The notes beneath the pieces were generated by a model. That model had not been told where the DNA came from and did no database searches. It saw only the letters and a program-made list of their open reading frames with translations. A DNA stretch of 64,000 nt from Hymenobacter sp. BRD67 (GTDB lineage Bacteria > Bacteroidota > Bacteroidia > Cytophagales > Hymenobacteraceae), in the NCBI RefSeq assembly GCF_013256425.1, contig NZ_CP053904.1, forward strand, positions 1,054,001-1,118,000, written 5' to 3'. This document shows positions 62,744 through 64,000 of this stretch, piece by piece. A program made the translations under genes and the position numbers. How positions within the stretch are numbered: the first letter of the stretch is position 1; every line of letters begins with the position of its first letter.

Positions 62744-64000
62744 TCAGAGCGTGAGGGCCGCCGGCCGCCGGTTGAACCACGGCCGCGCCTGCTCCAGCTG
62801 CCCGGCCAGGCGGAAGAGCACGTCTTCAGCCCCGAGGCGGGCAATGAGCTGCACCCCGCAGGGTAGGCCATCGGCCGTCCAGTGCAGAGGCACCGACATG
62901 GCGGGCTGACCCGTGAGGTTAGCCAACTGCGTATAAGGGGTTTTTTCGAGACTCTGCTCGGCCAGCTTCTCCACGATTCCCGAGCGCCGGATGAGGCCGC
63001 CCAATCCAAACGTATTTACCACTTTCAGCAGCTTCTGCTCGAAGGGCTTGGGTTGCAGCTCGCCAATGTGCACGGGCGGCGTGGCGAGCGTGGGCGTCAG
63101 CAGCAGGTCGTAGGCTTGGTGAAACCGGCCCATGCAGCGGGCGCTGTCGTTCCAGGTATGGCGGGCGGCGGCAAAGTCGGCCGCCGAGTAGGTGCGGCCC
63201 AGCAAACCCAGCAGCCAGGTGGTGGGCTCCACATCGGCGGGCCGGGCCGGGCGGCCCAGCACTGCCGCCAGGCCGGCGATGCTGGCGCCGGTCTCGCCAA
63301 AATACAGCATGAGAAAGGCCGTCGACACGGCCCGGCCGTCGAAGGGCAGCGGTACTTCGGCCACCTCATGGCCCAGGCTTGCGAGCAGGTGGGCGGCGTC
63401 GCGCACCGCCGCGGCGCACTCCGGGTGCAGCGGCCGGCCCAGGGGATGGTCGAGGGTAAAGGCAATGCGCAGGCGGCCGGGCGGGCGGCTAACTTCTTCG
63501 AGGTAAGGCCGCTCGGGCTGGGGAAGAAAGTACGGGGCGCCCACGTCTGGCCCCTGGGTGGCATCGAGCAGGGCCGCGCTGTCGCGCACCGAGCGCGTGA
63601 GTACGTGCTCGACGGCCGCGCCCTGCCACTTCTCGCCTTGCTCGGGGCCGGTGGGCACGCGCCCGCGGCTGGGCTTCAGCCCGAATAGCCCGCAGCAGGC
63701 CGCCGGAATCCGGATGGAGCCGCCGCCATCACCGGCCCCCGCTACGGGCACGATGCCCGCCGCTACGGCCGCGGCCGAACCGCCGCTGCTGCCGCCGGGG
63801 GTGTGCTGCAAGTTCCAGGGGTTGCGGGTAGGCCCATAAAGCGCGGGCTCGGTTACGCCCATCAGGGCAAACTCGGGCGTGTTGGTTTTGCCCAGGATAT
63901 TGACGCCCGCCGCCTGCCAGCGGCGCACCAGCTCAGCATCTTCGGTGGGTACAAACTGGCGCAAGGCGCGGCTGCCCGCCGTCTGGGGCACACCGGCATA
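62744..64000 (-). CDS. amidase-signature enzyme, 3' part
   Basis: The frame is open to the right edge, so the N-terminal part is missing. The 418 residues seen hold the amidase signature: [16 protein letters not shown] carries both catalytic Ser residues, and the block [21 protein letters not shown] carries the next conserved stretch. The catalytic Lys lies before the edge. It hydrolyses an amide bond; it resembles aryl-acylamidase or 6-aminohexanoate-cyclic-dimer hydrolase relatives, but the substrate is unknown. Confidence 0.88.
   Translation of the reverse strand, partial: YAGVPQTAGSRALRQFVPTEDAELVRRWQAAGVNILGKTNTPEFALMGVTEPALYGPTRNPWNLQHTPGGSSGGSAAAVAAGIVPVAGAGDGGGSIRIPAACCGLFGLKPSRGRVPTGPEQGEKWQGAAVEHVLTRSVRDSAALLDATQGPDVGAPYFLPQPERPYLEEVSRPPGRLRIAFTLDHPLGRPLHPECAAAVRDAAHLLASLGHEVAEVPLPFDGRAVSTAFLMLYFGETGASIAGLAAVLGRPARPADVEPTTWLLGLLGRTYSAADFAAARHTWNDSARCMGRFHQAYDLLLTPTLATPPVHIGELQPKPFEQKLLKVVNTFGLGGLIRRSGIVEKLAEQSLEKTPYTQLANLTGQPAMSVPLHWTADGLPCGVQLIARLGAEDVLFRLAGQLEQARPWFNRRPAALTL

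Noticed and set aside
1..64000. CRISPR arrays, tRNA or rRNA genes, phage genes
   Set aside because: No regular spacer-repeat pattern, no tRNA-like cloverleaf and no structural phage genes were seen on reading.

Overview
The window looks like a chromosomal stretch of a GC-rich member of the Bacteroidota, most likely Hymenobacter or a close relative. The evidence is the gldA-gldF-gldG gliding/ABC operon, the three-domain IspG, GIN-, DUF4296- and DUF6728-type proteins, promoter boxes of the Bacteroidota form TAnnTTTG, and the near absence of Shine-Dalgarno sequences. No rRNA, tRNA, CRISPR array, prophage or defence island was found. The genus assignment is an inference.

Layout. 1-1912: 3' part of a CzcA/CusA-type metal efflux pump. 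1983-9368 (minus): a hydrolase, RluE, a VWA-like membrane protein, a secreted protein, a YiiX-type hydrolase, a DUF4262 protein and FabG. 9463-12400: a geranylgeranyl-reductase-like flavoprotein, then MlaF and MlaE. 12497-19684: two short-chain dehydrogenases, a GIN lipoprotein, GldA/GldF/GldG, a CBM9-like lipoprotein and a cupin. 20265-26458: one respiratory operon encoding caa3-type oxidase subunits II, I and III, CtaG, a small membrane subunit, a Rieske protein and a cytochrome b carrying a cytochrome c tail. 26564-33486: a universal stress protein, an M48 protease, a TlpA-like lipoprotein and aconitase. 33599-34523: a complete IS5-family element. 34545-34724: a multi-hairpin REPIN-like element. 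34809-49626: aldo/keto reductase, sirtuin, DUF58 pair, CsaA, DUF922 protein, MATE pump, EgtD, TerC, polyprenol-phosphate glycosyltransferase, PPO (haem synthesis), GmhB-like phosphatase, YfcH-like epimerase, FolE and QueD. 49833-64000: hypothetical proteins, a 2-hydroxyacid dehydrogenase, a double PAS protein, IspG, a kinase-like protein, a DctA-type symporter, YjbR, an M14 peptidase and the 3' part of an amidase.

The most important caution is that thirteen genes are broken by fourteen single-base frameshifts, and a further one appears to have fused two genes. In every case one extra G or C in a G/C run restores the expected family protein. Because the direction and context never vary, and essential genes such as coxA are hit, I read these as base-calling errors rather than real pseudogenes.

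The structures least explained by ordinary annotation are non-coding. One is a REPIN-like element of five hairpins whose two end palindromes are inverted copies of each other. Another is a set of three intergenic 'iterated-unit palindromes', two inside operons, which share architecture but not sequence. A third is a dispersed hairpin family starting AGAACGTC. I did not find a convincing new protein-based system.
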